Assembly (NCBI RefSeq): GCF_001435295.1
Contig: NZ_CM003594.1
Coordinates: forward strand, 2,748,574 to 2,812,573
Source: Psychrobacter sp. P11F6
GTDB lineage: Bacteria; Pseudomonadota; Gammaproteobacteria; Pseudomonadales; Moraxellaceae
Direction: 5' to 3'
Length of the DNA: 64,000 bases
The notes below the pieces were generated by a model, which was not told the DNA's origin, ran no database searches, and saw only the letters and a program-made list of their open reading frames with translations. This document shows, piece by piece, positions 7,974-18,146 of this stretch (position 1 is the stretch's first letter; each line of letters opens with the position of its first letter). The position numbers and the translations under genes were made by a program.

Positions 7974-10880
7974 ATGGCACACGAGTATATTAAGGTTCGC
8001 GGCGCACGCACTCATAATCTAAAAAATATCGATTTAGACATTCCACGCGACAAGTTTGTGGTGATTACTGGTTTATCAGGTTCTGGTAAATCGTCATTGG
8101 CATTCGACACACTTTATGCCGAAGGGCAACGTCGTTATGTCGAGAGTCTATCGGCGTATGCGCGTCAATTCCTCTCGCAAATGGAAAAACCTGACGTCGA
8201 TAGTATCGAGGGCTTATCCCCTGCGATTGCTATCGAGCAAAAATCGACCAACCATAACCCACGCTCAACGGTCGGGACGATTACCGAGATTTATGACTAT
8301 TTGCGTCTGCTCTATGCGCGTATCGGTACGCCCTTTTGCCCTGAGCATGGCGAGCCAATGGTCGCGCAGTCGGTCACTGAAATGGTCGATCAAGTCATGG
8401 CGTTGCCAGATGACACCAAAATCATGATCTTAGCTCCAGTGATTCGTGAGCGTAAAGGTGAACATACGGTTTTACTTGAGCAATTAATTGGTCAAGGATT
8501 TGTACGTGTGCGTGTCGATGGCGATGTCTACGATACTGACGAGCTACCGACACTCGATAAAAAGAAAAAACATACCATCGAAGTGGTGGTTGACCGCTTT
8601 AAAGTCCGTGATGACTTAGGTAACCGCGTCGCTGAAAGTCTAGAGACGGCGCTACGTCTAGGACAAGGTCTGGTCACGCTGCACTTTATGGATGGCAATC
8701 CAAAAGAAGGCGGCGATGACAATCAAGTCATGTCAGCCAAGCATTCATGCCCTGTGTGTGATCGTGCCGTACCTGAGCTTGAGCCACGTATGTTCAGTTT
8801 TAACAACCCATATGGCGCTTGCCCAAGCTGTGACGGTCTTGGTAAACGTCAATACTTCGCGGCTGAAAAACTGATTACTCATCATGAAAAATCGCTCAAT
8901 CAAGGGGCGATTAATGGTTGGGATAAACGTCATGCCTACTACTTTGGTTTGCTCTCTACCGTCTGCAATCACTTCAAAATTGATATGGATGCGCCGTGGC
9001 AAGATCTGACCAAAGTGCAGCAAGACCTCATCATGCAAGGCTCTGGTAAAGAGAAGCTGACCTTTAACTTTACCGATGAGCGCGGTCGTAAAACAAATAA
9101 AACCGTATCATTTGAAGGGGTGCTGCCTTATTTAGAGCGCCGTTATGCCAAAACTCAAAGTAACCTTGTCCGTGATGAGCTGGCTAAATATTTAGCGGAT
9201 ACCACTTGTAACGTCTGTGATGGTGCACGCCTCAATGAGATTTCACGCAATGTCCGCGTTGATGACCAAACCATCGCTCAAATCGTGAAGTTGTCTATCG
9301 GTGATGCGGCTGAATATTATAAGACTATTAAAATTAGCGGTCATAAAGGCGAAGTCGCGGAAAAAATCTTTAAAGAGATTAATGAGCGTCTAAACTTTCT
9401 CGTTAGTGTCGGACTTGATTATCTATCCCTTGCCCGCTCTGCTGAAACCCTATCAGGCGGTGAAGCACAGCGTATCCGTCTTGCCAGCCAAATTGGCGCA
9501 GGTCTGATGGGCGTGATGTATGTACTTGATGAGCCGTCCATCGGTCTGCATCAGCGCGATAATGATCGCTTGCTCAAAACCCTAACGCGCTTGCGTGATT
9601 TGGGTAATACTGTACTGGTCGTTGAGCATGATGAAGATGCGATTCGGCAAGCGGATCACGTCATCGATATCGGTATCGGCGCAGGTGTACATGGCGGTCA
9701 TATTATCGCTCAAGGTACGGTCGATGACATCATGGCAAACAAAGATTCGCTAACTGGACAATATATGTCTGGTAAGAAGAGAATCGAGATTCCAGCCATT
9801 CGTCATAAAGCCAAAACGACCGATATGGAAGTCAAAGGTAAAGCCAAACCCAAACAAGTTCCGATGACGATTGAGCTAAAAGGTGCCTCAGGTAATAACT
9901 TGGATGATGTAGATTTGACCATTCCCATTGGTATTATGACTTGTGTGACTGGTGTCTCAGGTTCGGGCAAATCAACTTTGATCAACCGTACCTTAATGCC
10001 ATTAGCAGCAACCCAGTTAAATAATGCCTCAACGCTTATCGCTGATAAACATGAGAGTATTAGTGGTCTTGAGCATTTGGATAAAATGGTCGATATCGAT
10101 CAAAGCCCGATTGGTCGTACGCCGCGCTCAAACCCAGCGACTTATACCGGTGTGTTTACGCCGGTACGTGAGATGTTTGCCCAAACTCAAGAAGCGCGTG
10201 CTCGTGGTTATAAGCCGGGCCGCTTTAGTTTCAACGTCAAAGGCGGACGCTGTGAGATGTGCCAAGGTGATGGTCTTATAAAGGTTGAGATGCATTTCTT
10301 ACCTGATATGTATGTGCCATGTGATACCTGTGAAGGTAAGCGCTATAACCGCGAGACCTTAGAGATTCACTATAAAGGTAAAAATATTGCCGATGTCCTA
10401 GATATGACCGTCGAAGATGCCACTGAATTCTTCTCAGCCATTCCAGCGATTTATCGTCGTCTGCAAGCTTTGATGGATGTTGGTCTTAGCTATATTCGTT
10501 TAGGTCAGTCTGCGCCAACGCTATCAGGCGGTGAAGCGCAACGTGTCAAACTGGCGCGTGAGCTTGCCAAACGCGATACGGGACAGACGCTCTATATCTT
10601 GGATGAGCCGACCACTGGTTTGCATTTCCATGATATCGATAAGCTGCTGCATATCTTACATGCCCTACGCGATAAAGGTAATACCATCGTGGTCATCGAG
10701 CACAATCTTGACGTCATCAAAACGGCTGATTGGGTGATTGATCTTGGCCCTGAAGGCGGTAAAGGTGGCGGTATGATCATCGCTGAAGGCACACCTGAAC
10801 AAGTAGCTGAAGTCACAGAATCCTACACGGGGATATTCTTAAAGCCGATGCTAGAGCAAGGCATGAAAGAAGTCAGCTAA
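7974..10880 (+). CDS. uvrA: Excinuclease ABC subunit A
   Basis: UvrA scans DNA for bulky damage and loads UvrB in nucleotide excision repair. At 968 residues it is a little longer than E. coli UvrA (940). The first ABC module has Walker [10 protein letters not shown] (33-41) and the UvrB-binding region. A first zinc module (CPVC...CPSC) lies near 258-290, and the signature [14 protein letters not shown] is near 500. The second module has [10 protein letters not shown] near 660, a zinc finger CEMCQGDG...[10 protein letters not shown] and signature [12 protein letters not shown] near 850. A Lys-rich insert ([16 protein letters not shown]) before the second module explains the extra length. AGGAAA upstream sets the start. 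It is followed by its own terminator, so it is monocistronic. Confidence 0.98.
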   Translation: MAHEYIKVRGARTHNLKNIDLDIPRDKFVVITGLSGSGKSSLAFDTLYAEGQRRYVESLSAYARQFLSQMEKPDVDSIEGLSPAIAIEQKSTNHNPRSTVGTITEIYDYLRLLYARIGTPFCPEHGEPMVAQSVTEMVDQVMALPDDTKIMILAPVIRERKGEHTVLLEQLIGQGFVRVRVDGDVYDTDELPTLDKKKKHTIEVVVDRFKVRDDLGNRVAESLETALRLGQGLVTLHFMDGNPKEGGDDNQVMSAKHSCPVCDRAVPELEPRMFSFNNPYGACPSCDGLGKRQYFAAEKLITHHEKSLNQGAINGWDKRHAYYFGLLSTVCNHFKIDMDAPWQDLTKVQQDLIMQGSGKEKLTFNFTDERGRKTNKTVSFEGVLPYLERRYAKTQSNLVRDELAKYLADTTCNVCDGARLNEISRNVRVDDQTIAQIVKLSIGDAAEYYKTIKISGHKGEVAEKIFKEINERLNFLVSVGLDYLSLARSAETLSGGEAQRIRLASQIGAGLMGVMYVLDEPSIGLHQRDNDRLLKTLTRLRDLGNTVLVVEHDEDAIRQADHVIDIGIGAGVHGGHIIAQGTVDDIMANKDSLTGQYMSGKKRIEIPAIRHKAKTTDMEVKGKAKPKQVPMTIELKGASGNNLDDVDLTIPIGIMTCVTGVSGSGKSTLINRTLMPLAATQLNNASTLIADKHESISGLEHLDKMVDIDQSPIGRTPRSNPATYTGVFTPVREMFAQTQEARARGYKPGRFSFNVKGGRCEMCQGDGLIKVEMHFLPDMYVPCDTCEGKRYNRETLEIHYKGKNIADVLDMTVEDATEFFSAIPAIYRRLQALMDVGLSYIRLGQSAPTLSGGEAQRVKLARELAKRDTGQTLYILDEPTTGLHFHDIDKLLHILHALRDKGNTIVVIEHNLDVIKTADWVIDLGPEGGKGGGMIIAEGTPEQVAEVTESYTGIFLKPMLEQGMKEVS

Positions 10881-10902
10881 TACAAGTTAGTGAATAATTG
10901 AT

Positions 10903-10936
10903 AAAAGGCCACTCTTGATAGGGTGGCCTTTTTTAT
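10903..10936 (+). terminator. Intrinsic terminator of uvrA
   Basis: AAAAGGCCAC (10903-10912) pairs with GTGGCCTTTT (10923-10932), followed by a T run on the plus strand. A near-identical terminator stands at 11495-11526. Confidence 0.92.
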
Positions 10937-10968
10937 TGGCTAATATAAGGCTTTGTCCAATCTGCACA

Positions 10969-11002
10969 CTATATATCTTTCTTAAGATATCAAGATATAT
11001 AG
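10969..11002. repeat. Inverted repeat upstream of the small lipoprotein gene
   Basis: CTATATATCTT (10969-10979) and AAGATATATAG (10992-11002) are perfect 11-base arms around a 12-base loop that is itself partly palindromic. It lies about 200 bp before the next gene. It could be an operator or a transcript hairpin; no T run follows. Confidence 0.4.
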
Positions 11003-11197
11003 CGCGTTGCGTTACCTTTCTTAATCTTTATTAAAGATACTTAAACGTTGATTGTATTAATATTTAAAGGGTTAGATATGATGCGTAGACGCATACGATA
11101 TAGAAATATCTGGTTAAAAACTGGGTAGCAAGCAATAGCACTTACACATTGACACAGCTAACCCCTATCCTATCCCTAAAACTCTCAAGGACTTCTT

Positions 11198-11464
11198 ATG
11201 AAAAAACTACTGTTCATTGTCTTAGCATCTACTCTTGGCATTAGTGCCTGTGCGTCAAACGGTACATCAAATGGCTCAAACGATCGCAACCATCAAAGAC
11301 CTGCTATGTCAGCAGACATGAAACAAGCCATGAATGATTGTGCTCAACGAGTTGGCGTAAAAATGAATAAAGAGAGTCGTCCAAGTAAAAGCGATATGAA
11401 GAAAATAGATTCATGCATGAGTGCAAAAGGGTTTGAGAAGCCTGCAGGCCAAGGTCGTCACTAA
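11198..11464 (+). CDS. Small predicted lipoprotein
   Basis: An 88-residue protein with a signal peptide and lipobox (LGISAC, Cys18), so probably anchored in the outer membrane or periplasm. The mature part is polar and basic, with two cysteines 26 residues apart (C47 and C73) in the contexts MNDCAQRVG and IDSCMSAKGF, which could form a disulfide. I do not recognise a characterised family; short lipoproteins with this paired-cysteine pattern occur in Acinetobacter and Psychrobacter. AAGGA upstream supports the start. It is framed by two almost identical terminators and so is its own transcription unit. Confidence 0.8.
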   Translation: MKKLLFIVLASTLGISACASNGTSNGSNDRNHQRPAMSADMKQAMNDCAQRVGVKMNKESRPSKSDMKKIDSCMSAKGFEKPAGQGRH

Positions 11465-11494
11465 TAACTGGTATTTGTTAGATGATCATTGATG

Positions 11495-11526
11495 AAAGGC
11501 CACTCTTTAGGGAGTGGCCTTTTTTG
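11495..11526 (+). terminator. Intrinsic terminator of the small lipoprotein gene
   Basis: AAAGGCCACTC (11495-11505) pairs with GAGTGGCCTTT (11512-11522) and is followed by a T run. The stem and some flanking bases match the uvrA terminator at 10903. Confidence 0.92.
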
Positions 11527-11594
11527 TTGGGTAGGAGTTTTATTTTGGTGTTAATATAATCGTTAATTTAAGAACATATGTAAGGCAATAAGCA

Positions 11595-13472
11595 ATGGCA
11601 AATGTAGAAAATCTTGAGAAACGATTTTTAGAGCTTGTCGATACTAAAAAACCTTGGGCTATTGCACTGACTGGCGAATGGGGAATTGGTAAGACTCATT
11701 TTTGGAAAGAGTTTTACAAGAAAAACCATAAAGATTTAGGAGTCAGTAAATATTCTTATGTTTCGCTATTTGGCGTTGATTCAATAGATGCTTTGAAGTT
11801 CGAGATTGCACTTAGCACTCATGCTACTACTCAACAGAAGGACTACGCTACTGGACTAAAAAGCATATTTAAGAAAGGATTGGATGCTATAGACTTACCA
11901 AAAATTGAAGGTACAGGTGTCACTTTGTCTCTCGGTAAAGGCTTAATTAGCAGTGCCATTACCAGTATTATTGGAGACACGTTGATTTGCATTGACGATA
12001 TTGAAAGGCTATCTAAAAACCTAGACATTAAAGATGTGATGGGTTTAGTAAATCATTTAAGCTTAGAAAAAAACTGTAAAGTAGTAGTGATATTACATGA
12101 AGGTAAAGCAGACAAAGATTTTATAGAATATAAGGAAAAAGTGTTTGATGAAGTGTTAACTTTAGATAACTCACTATCTATCATCAAAGAGATAATCATA
12201 AATAATGAGCTTTTTCCTATATATGAAAATTTTTATCAAACTATGGACATCAAAAATATAAGGTTTTACCAGCGAGTTGAAAGAACTTTCAAAGCTATAC
12301 TAGATAATTCAGACGATGACCTGTCTTTCACTAGTAAACAACAAATTTTGGAAGCTCTTTTAATTATACGTATGGCTCATGATATGCCTTCTACTTTTGA
12401 CAATACTATCGATTTCGATTTCTTTGTGAAATCATTCAGCTCACCTAAAGTCGATGAGCTTCGTGGTTATGACTTTGATCTTGCATTCAAATTAGATGAA
12501 AATAGATTAGATGATGAAGAGAAAGTTGAAGTAGCAAGAAAATTCAAAGTAATGGATGATGTTATTTCTCAGTTTTATAGCTACTTTGAACTGTCAGGCT
12601 GGAATAAAATAATAACAGACTTACTCATCAACTTAGATGCAGAAAGTGATGTTATCGAAGAATTAAGTCGATCAGATAGACTCACAGAAACTCAATTAGA
12701 AAGCGATAGAGAAAAGCAAGATTTGATGGCTGAATATCGTAATTTAAACTCAGATCAAAGCTTCAATCAGAGACTGTTTGACAATATTAAAGATAGAATA
12801 GACAGAGAAGCATTCCCTAATTTAAGCTTCCATTATAATATACTCGAAAAAAATGGTTCTTCTGAGTTAGCCAACCAATTTGAAGAGTTAGTGAAACAAT
12901 ATATAGAAGAGAGAGTTAAGAAAGGACCAGAAGAGTGGTTTATAGGAGATTATTATCTTAGAACTCCAGTAACTCCCGATATTTTTTATAACTTTCTTTT
13001 GCAAACAATTAATGATCAAAAAAAGGGACTGGCTCTAAATACTGATGCTAGTACCCTATCCGAAATTTTTATGCGATTTTGCAAACATGGAAATGATAGT
13101 GAGGATTTTTTTGAAGCTATACAAAAGATTAGTAAAGAAAATTTCAGTTCTGTTGTTTGGCAACCGCTTGATGATGGAATAGATAGAATTAGATATATTC
13201 GAGAATTGCTAAAACACCCTGCTTTTAAAGTTGAGATTGCCAAATTTAACAACGAAGATAGAATTGATACAGCGATTTGGCATTATCAAGAGCTGGTAAA
13301 TGCTCAAAAGCCATTTGCTTTTATCCATCAACCAGTTATTATTCAAAGCAAGTTAAATGAAGTTAAGCGATGGACTCTAGAATTGCTTCAAGAAAGAAGT
13401 GTAGAAAAGCCTAACAGCAAAGCAGCTATCGAGCATCTTTTAGAGCTTACGAATAACTTAGATAATGTGTAA
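11595..13472 (+). CDS. KAP-like P-loop NTPase, accessory gene
   Basis: A 625-residue soluble protein with a KAP/STAND-like ATPase at the N-terminus. Walker A is GEWGIGKT (27-34) and Walker B is LICIDDIERL (130-139), followed by KVVVILHEGK, matching the order in KAP NTPases. No transmembrane helices interrupt the domain, unlike classic KAP proteins. Residues about 250-625 are acidic and helical, with no enzymatic motif I can name. The gene is much richer in A+T than its neighbours and uses AT-ending codons, suggesting transfer. A TATAAT at 11555-11560 could be its -10 box; no strong ribosome site is visible. KAP proteins include the phage-exclusion protein PifA, so a defence role is possible but unproven. 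Confidence 0.75.
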   Translation: MANVENLEKRFLELVDTKKPWAIALTGEWGIGKTHFWKEFYKKNHKDLGVSKYSYVSLFGVDSIDALKFEIALSTHATTQQKDYATGLKSIFKKGLDAIDLPKIEGTGVTLSLGKGLISSAITSIIGDTLICIDDIERLSKNLDIKDVMGLVNHLSLEKNCKVVVILHEGKADKDFIEYKEKVFDEVLTLDNSLSIIKEIIINNELFPIYENFYQTMDIKNIRFYQRVERTFKAILDNSDDDLSFTSKQQILEALLIIRMAHDMPSTFDNTIDFDFFVKSFSSPKVDELRGYDFDLAFKLDENRLDDEEKVEVARKFKVMDDVISQFYSYFELSGWNKIITDLLINLDAESDVIEELSRSDRLTETQLESDREKQDLMAEYRNLNSDQSFNQRLFDNIKDRIDREAFPNLSFHYNILEKNGSSELANQFEELVKQYIEERVKKGPEEWFIGDYYLRTPVTPDIFYNFLLQTINDQKKGLALNTDASTLSEIFMRFCKHGNDSEDFFEAIQKISKENFSSVVWQPLDDGIDRIRYIRELLKHPAFKVEIAKFNNEDRIDTAIWHYQELVNAQKPFAFIHQPVIIQSKLNEVKRWTLELLQERSVEKPNSKAAIEHLLELTNNLDNV

Positions 13473-13479
13473 TAGTAAT

Positions 13480-13700
13480 ACTAAATAGTCGCCTTGAGAC
13501 GCGGTTTAGCCCGGATTGTAGCGGTTATCCTGCTCAATTGAACGAGTTGCGAGGACTAGGTTTTGGATTGGCTACGCGGAGCAAGAGACAGAACAAACCG
13601 TAGCCCTCGCCTCGTATCAGTGAGTAGATATGAGCGAAAAGCGGGATTGGCTCCAATATTTAGCTGTTAGGTCTTGTACCTCAACGCCAACCTACTCGAC
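13480..13700. other. GC-rich non-coding segment after the NTPase gene
   Basis: Directly after the AT-rich NTPase gene lies about 200 bp of clearly higher GC content with no sustained reading frame, containing short related pieces such as GTAGCCCTCGCC and AGCCCGGATTGTAGCGG. It could be a dispersed intergenic repeat, a remnant of a mobile element or a structured RNA. I see no transposase fragment, clear terminal inverted repeats or target duplication. Confidence 0.4.
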
Positions 13701-13760
13701 ACCCAATATCCAGACGTCACATAAAGTCCAAATCAGCCACCTTTAGATATTTCACTGCGA

Positions 13761-13790
13761 AAAAAGGCAAGTCTTTTGACTTACCTTTTT
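13761..13790 (-). terminator. Intrinsic terminator of the M48 protease gene
   Basis: AAAAGGCAAGTC and GACTTACCTTTT pair with one mismatch around a short loop, with T runs in both directions. It lies 34 bp after the stop of the minus-strand protease gene and could also stop transcripts arriving from the NTPase gene. Confidence 0.85.
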
Positions 13791-13823
13791 GGGTAATATT
13801 TACATTTGATAGCATTTACTGAA

Positions 13824-14678
13824 TTATTTACGTTTAATGGTTCTAGTCGTTACTCCAGTCGTTGCCCCACTAGTTGCGTTAGCAGGTGCTTTAGCCGCCG
13901 CTTGATAAACGGGCGTAACCTCAGGTAAGAGTGCCTGAATTTTAGCGATACGCTGCCCAGAGTTTGGATGGGTAGACATCAACGTGGCTAGAGCGTTGCT
14001 ACGACCATTGGCAGCCTCCATTTTTTGCCATACTGCAACGGCAGATTCTGGATTGTAGCCTGCCTGCGCCATTAAGCGTAGACCACCCGCATCGGCTTGT
14101 GACTCTTGACTACGAGAAAATGGCTTATCAAGTCCGTAGTCACTAATCAAACCCAACGCATCATCACTTAACCCTGTTCTTGACTGTAGTTCGGCACCAC
14201 CTAACTGCAGCGCTAAGCCGGTCAGAATTTTTTGCCCAGCATCCTTTTTACTGTGCTCAGATAACGCATGGGTCATTTCGTGTCCCATGATTGCCGCGAT
14301 CTCTGCATCTGTTAACTGTAGCTTTTCTACAATACCGGTATAAAAAGCCATCTTACCACCCGGCATTGCCCAAGCGTTTAATTCAGGTGAACGTATAACC
14401 GTGACCTGCCAATCAAAAGGAACGCCTGTTGTATTAGCGCGAACGGCGTAGGGCTTCATACGATTAAAGACGTTTTTCACTCGAATAGCGGTAGCAGAAG
14501 TATTATCTACCGCGCCTTGACTACTGGCTTTAGAGACCACTTGAGAGTAACTTTTAGCCGCATCAGTATTTAATGTAGCCGTATCGTACCCTGCCATATC
14601 GGCGACCGTAGTACACCCTGCTAAAGTAGTAATAGTAGTCAGCAATAGAGCATTTTTTATGTTATGAAAACTGGTCAT
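13824..14678 (-). CDS. M48 family zinc metalloprotease, lipoprotein
   Basis: A 284-residue periplasmic lipoprotein protease like E. coli LoiP (YggG). The lipobox is LAGC (Cys22). The zinc site HEMTH gives H133, E134 and H137, and E192 in the downstream ESQAD motif is the third ligand. The pattern NAWAMPGGKMAFYTGIVEKL before the active site is typical of the family. The tail after residue 255 is Ala/Thr-rich and probably disordered. Family members take part in outer-membrane protein quality control. The gene is alone on its strand here, and the substrate cannot be read from sequence. All catalytic residues are present. Confidence 0.92.
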   Translation of the reverse strand: MTSFHNIKNALLLTTITTLAGCTTVADMAGYDTATLNTDAAKSYSQVVSKASSQGAVDNTSATAIRVKNVFNRMKPYAVRANTTGVPFDWQVTVIRSPELNAWAMPGGKMAFYTGIVEKLQLTDAEIAAIMGHEMTHALSEHSKKDAGQKILTGLALQLGGAELQSRTGLSDDALGLISDYGLDKPFSRSQESQADAGGLRLMAQAGYNPESAVAVWQKMEAANGRSNALATLMSTHPNSGQRIAKIQALLPEVTPVYQAAAKAPANATSGATTGVTTRTIKRK

Positions 14679-14898
14679 TAGACGTCCTGGTTGAGAGATG
14701 CAATTGAGTTAAATAGCTAAGCTACAGGCAATGAATTGATAGACTTAACATTCCACGATCGAAATTCATGTCTTGCCACACATTAATTGAGAGCGATACG
14801 TCATTGAGAACGTAACTAAAATTCAATCAATATGTAATTATAATGTAAGTAATGTGTCTAAATTATCGAGGAAGAGATTATCATTATAGAAAACAAAA

Positions 14899-14980
14899 GT
14901 CTATTAATTTTATAGTCTATTAATTTTATAGTCTATTAATTTTATAGTCTATTATTTGTTTGATATTATTTGTTTGATAT
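14899..14980. repeat. Tandem repeats in the 14679-15247 spacer
   Basis: Three exact copies of the 16-mer GTCTATTAATTTTATA start at 14899, 14915 and 14931, followed by a partial fourth copy at 14947. A second direct repeat (TATTTGTTTGATAT, two overlapping copies) runs on to 14980. The remainder of this 570-bp spacer holds no open frame of note; it contains the promoter regions of the protease gene and yjjP. Confidence 0.85.
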
Positions 14981-15247
14981 CACAATTCCCAGCCAACCTC
15001 CATTTGACGCCTACAACTTTATTCCTTTAATTAAAATCGCTGCTCAGAGAGCAGCCTGCAATAGATTCCACTAAATAAACGCTCGTATCACATTGATCAC
15101 TCACGCATCTACCGTACGTTCTATTTTCTCTTTGCCAAAAAAGTTTATAATTTATCGTAGCATCAAACATAATGTCCGATAATGTCTGCGCAGCAGCTCC
15201 CAGACCCTTTATAATAGAGTATCAATACCAACCTGCGTATCTCACCC

Positions 15248-16036
15248 ATGACCTCTATCAGCTACGTAAAGCAGCAGCGCATTACTAGACTATGCGTGCG
15301 CTGCGGCTTACTCCTTATGCAGTATGGCGCTGAGTCTGCCGTAGTCGTGGACTTGTCTAAACGTTTAGGGCTTGCTTTGGGGATGAACAGCGTCGAATGT
15401 TCACTGAATTTTAACGCCATCACCCTGACGACCATCTGTGACGAGCGCTGTATCACCACCACCAGAGACACGATCAATCAGAGCATCAATGTCAATTTAT
15501 TGGTACAAATCCAGCAAATTATCAATAAAACTGAAGCTACCGTCGATAGTACCGATTTGATTGACCGCACGACCCTTGCCTTTGATGAGTTAGATAAGAC
15601 CGTATACCCAACGTGGCTGGTGGGCATATTTGTTGGTGCGTCTTGCGCAGCGTTTGCGTATTTGAATGGGGGCAGTTGGTCGATTACCACCGTGACATTT
15701 ATTGCGGGTATGGTAGCGATGTTCACCCGTATTTATCTGTCCAAACACCACTTTAATCCTTTTATCACCGTCATTGTGACCGCTTTTATTGCTTCTTTAA
15801 TTGGAGCGACGACCTATTATTTTGACATTGGTAATAATGCCGATATTGCGGTTGCCTCTAGCGTCTTGCTACTGGTGCCTAGCTTTCCTTTGATTAATTC
15901 GTTCTCAGATATCTTAAAAGGCTATGTCAATATTGGCGTTGGGCGTGCGGTGTTTACTTATATGCTTACCTTATCCGCGTGCGTTGGTATCGTGATGGCA
16001 CTGGTTTTACTTCGCATACAGCATTGGGGGTTTTGA
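15248..16036 (+). CDS. yjjP: Threonine/serine exporter family protein, large subunit (YjjP)
   Basis: A 262-residue member of the ThrE/YjjP family. The cytoplasmic N-terminal part (about 1-115) has the family pattern RCGLLLMQYGAESAVVVDLSKRLGLALGMNSVECSL; at least four hydrophobic helices follow (about 125-260). In E. coli YjjP and YjjB together form one transporter, described as a succinate exporter, and both correspond to halves of the ThrE threonine/serine exporter. The next gene starts one base after this stop codon, so the two are translationally linked. The substrate cannot be decided from sequence. Confidence 0.9.
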   Translation: MTSISYVKQQRITRLCVRCGLLLMQYGAESAVVVDLSKRLGLALGMNSVECSLNFNAITLTTICDERCITTTRDTINQSINVNLLVQIQQIINKTEATVDSTDLIDRTTLAFDELDKTVYPTWLVGIFVGASCAAFAYLNGGSWSITTVTFIAGMVAMFTRIYLSKHHFNPFITVIVTAFIASLIGATTYYFDIGNNADIAVASSVLLLVPSFPLINSFSDILKGYVNIGVGRAVFTYMLTLSACVGIVMALVLLRIQHWGF

Positions 16037-16037
16037 G

Positions 16038-16490
16038 ATGTGGTTCATTGAGACTGTTGTGCTGTCATGTATTATTACCCTTGGTTGGACGCTGATGTTT
16101 AGCGTACCCAAACGCTATATTTTGCCTTGTTTGCTGATGACTGCTTTTGGCTTTGGATTAAAGACTGCTCTCGTTTATCAGCATGTGCATCTCGTGGTTG
16201 CCAGCTTTTTCGGGGCGATGCTTGCCAGCTTTTTGGGCGTGTATTTTTCTAAGAAATATACCTTACCACCCAAAGCACTTATCTCGCCTAGTGTCATTTG
16301 TATGATGCCCGGTATCGCCGCTTATAAGGCGATGGTCAGTATGGTGCAGATTGGTTATTTTGGTTTTTCAGACGAGTTATTTAGCCAAATGATGGTGTAT
16401 TTGTTTGAAGCATTATTTGTCACCTCAGGATTGGTGCTTGGCTTATCCATTCCGGGACTGTTATTTTATAGACGACGTGCCATTGTTTAA
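16038..16490 (+). CDS. yjjB: Threonine/serine exporter family protein, small subunit (YjjB)
   Basis: A 150-residue membrane protein with four to five hydrophobic helices, matching the C-terminal half of ThrE (DUF3815, YjjB). The motif SPSVICMMPGIAAYKAM is typical of the family, as is the length (E. coli YjjB 157). The ATG follows the yjjP stop by one base, which fits a two-subunit transporter made in equal amounts. No terminator is obvious before gor, 220 bp downstream. Confidence 0.9.
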   Translation: MWFIETVVLSCIITLGWTLMFSVPKRYILPCLLMTAFGFGLKTALVYQHVHLVVASFFGAMLASFLGVYFSKKYTLPPKALISPSVICMMPGIAAYKAMVSMVQIGYFGFSDELFSQMMVYLFEALFVTSGLVLGLSIPGLLFYRRRAIV

Positions 16491-16711
16491 GTAAGTCTAG
16501 TTGGGTCTAAATGGAATTATTAGATGTCAGGCTATTTTTGCCTAAATGCTTTTATATTCTGATGCTAGCTGGTACATCCTCATAAGCAAAACCTTGTAAG
16601 ATTAATAATGATACCCATTACAATAGAGTTCAAAGCAACAGAATTAAAAAATAATAGACGGCAAAATTGCACCAATACGCATCAATACGTCCTGAATAAA
16701 GAGACTTAACC

Positions 16712-18067
16712 ATGACAAAACATTATGACTATATCGCCATTGGCGGCGGTAGCGGTGGCATTGCTTCAATCAACCGTGCGGCGAGCTATGGCAAAAAATG
16801 TGCCATTATCGAAGCCAACCAACTGGGCGGCACTTGTGTGAATTTGGGCTGCGTTCCCAAAAAAGTGATGTGGTATGGCGCGCAAATTGCCGAGGCGATT
16901 CATAAATATGCGCCAGATTATGGCTTTGATGTGGATGTTAAAGGTTTTGACTTTCAAAAACTGGTGCAGAGCCGTCAACAATATATCGAAAACATTCATC
17001 GCTCTTATGATAATAATTTGGCCAAAAATGGCGTAGAAGTGATCAAAGGCTTTGCCAAATTTGTCAATACCAATACCGTAGAAGTGAATGGTGAGCTGAT
17101 TACCGCTGACCATATTTTGATTGCCACAGGCGGTCACCCGATTCAGCCAGATATCAAGGGCGCAGAATACGGCATCGACTCTGACGGCTTTTTTGCGTTG
17201 AATCATTTGCCAAAACGCGTGGCAATTGTGGGAGCAGGATATATCGCTGTTGAAATCGCAGGCGTGTTGAACAGTTTAGGCGCTGAGGTGCATCTGTATG
17301 TACGCCAGCACTCGCCGCTGCGCTCATTTGATCACAGTGTGGTAGAGGCGTTGCTGATAGAGATGGAGCAAGACGGTATTCAATTGCATACCAATACCAC
17401 GCTCACGGAAGTCAATAAAAACGAAGATGGCAGCCTGACTTTGTGTACTGAAAATGGCAGCTTAGACACGACAGATTGCTTGATTTGGGCGATCGGTCGT
17501 GCGCCATCGATAGACAATATCAACCTGCAAGTGACAGGGGTAGAGACGACCAAGTTTGGCAAAATTAAAGTCGATAAGTTTCAAAATACCAATGTTAAGA
17601 ACATCTATGCGGTCGGCGATATTATCGAAAACAGTGTGGATTTGACGCCAGTAGCTATTGCCGCCGGTCGCCGCTTATCCGAGCGCTTGTTTAACAACAA
17701 ACCTAATGAGCATTTGGACTATACGTTGATACCGACGGTTATCTTTACCCATCCTGCTATTGGTACGATTGGCTTGTCTGAAATCGACGCGGTTGAGCGC
17801 TATGGCAAAGAAAATATCAAATGTTATAAATCGACCTTTACCTCGATGTATAGCGCGGTGACCCAGCATCGTCAGAAGTGTATGATGAAACTGGTATGCT
17901 TGGGCGATGAGGAAAAAGTCATTGGTCTACACGGTCTTGGCTTTGGTGTTGATGAGATGATTCAGGGCTTTGCCGTCGCCATCAAAATGGGCGCGACTAA
18001 AGCGGACTTTGACAATACGGTTGCCATTCACCCAACTGGATCAGAAGAGTTTGTGACAATGCGCTAG
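16712..18067 (+). CDS. gor: Glutathione-disulfide reductase
   Basis: An NADPH- and FAD-dependent cytosolic enzyme that regenerates reduced glutathione. The FAD-binding motif GGGSGG lies at residues 11-16. The redox disulfide is [13 protein letters not shown] (C42 and C47), and the NADPH fold starts at [16 protein letters not shown] (about 171). The interface motif HPTGSEEF with H440 and E445 completes the active site of the partner subunit. The length (451) equals that of E. coli Gor (450), so the gene is intact. It probably stands alone: a terminator follows and the yjj pair lies upstream with a 220-bp gap. Confidence 0.96.
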   Translation: MTKHYDYIAIGGGSGGIASINRAASYGKKCAIIEANQLGGTCVNLGCVPKKVMWYGAQIAEAIHKYAPDYGFDVDVKGFDFQKLVQSRQQYIENIHRSYDNNLAKNGVEVIKGFAKFVNTNTVEVNGELITADHILIATGGHPIQPDIKGAEYGIDSDGFFALNHLPKRVAIVGAGYIAVEIAGVLNSLGAEVHLYVRQHSPLRSFDHSVVEALLIEMEQDGIQLHTNTTLTEVNKNEDGSLTLCTENGSLDTTDCLIWAIGRAPSIDNINLQVTGVETTKFGKIKVDKFQNTNVKNIYAVGDIIENSVDLTPVAIAAGRRLSERLFNNKPNEHLDYTLIPTVIFTHPAIGTIGLSEIDAVERYGKENIKCYKSTFTSMYSAVTQHRQKCMMKLVCLGDEEKVIGLHGLGFGVDEMIQGFAVAIKMGATKADFDNTVAIHPTGSEEFVTMR

Positions 18068-18097
18068 TTTGATAGAAAGACTGGGTTAAATTAGTAG

Positions 18098-18130
18098 AAA
18101 GGCTACCCTTAATGAGGTAGCCTTTCTTTA
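18098..18130. terminator. Bidirectional terminator between gor and the DUF2846 gene
   Basis: AAAGGCTACC (18098-18107) pairs with GGTAGCCTTT (18116-18125). The genes on both sides converge on it. The T runs are short and interrupted. Confidence 0.82.
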
Positions 18131-18146
18131 TAGATAATGACTTGCA

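Noticed and set aside
13480-13700. Insertion sequence
   Set aside because: No transposase fragment, no clean terminal inverted repeats and no target duplication seen.
14899-14980. CRISPR-like repeats
   Set aside because: The 16-nt units are directly adjacent with no spacers, and no cas gene is present.
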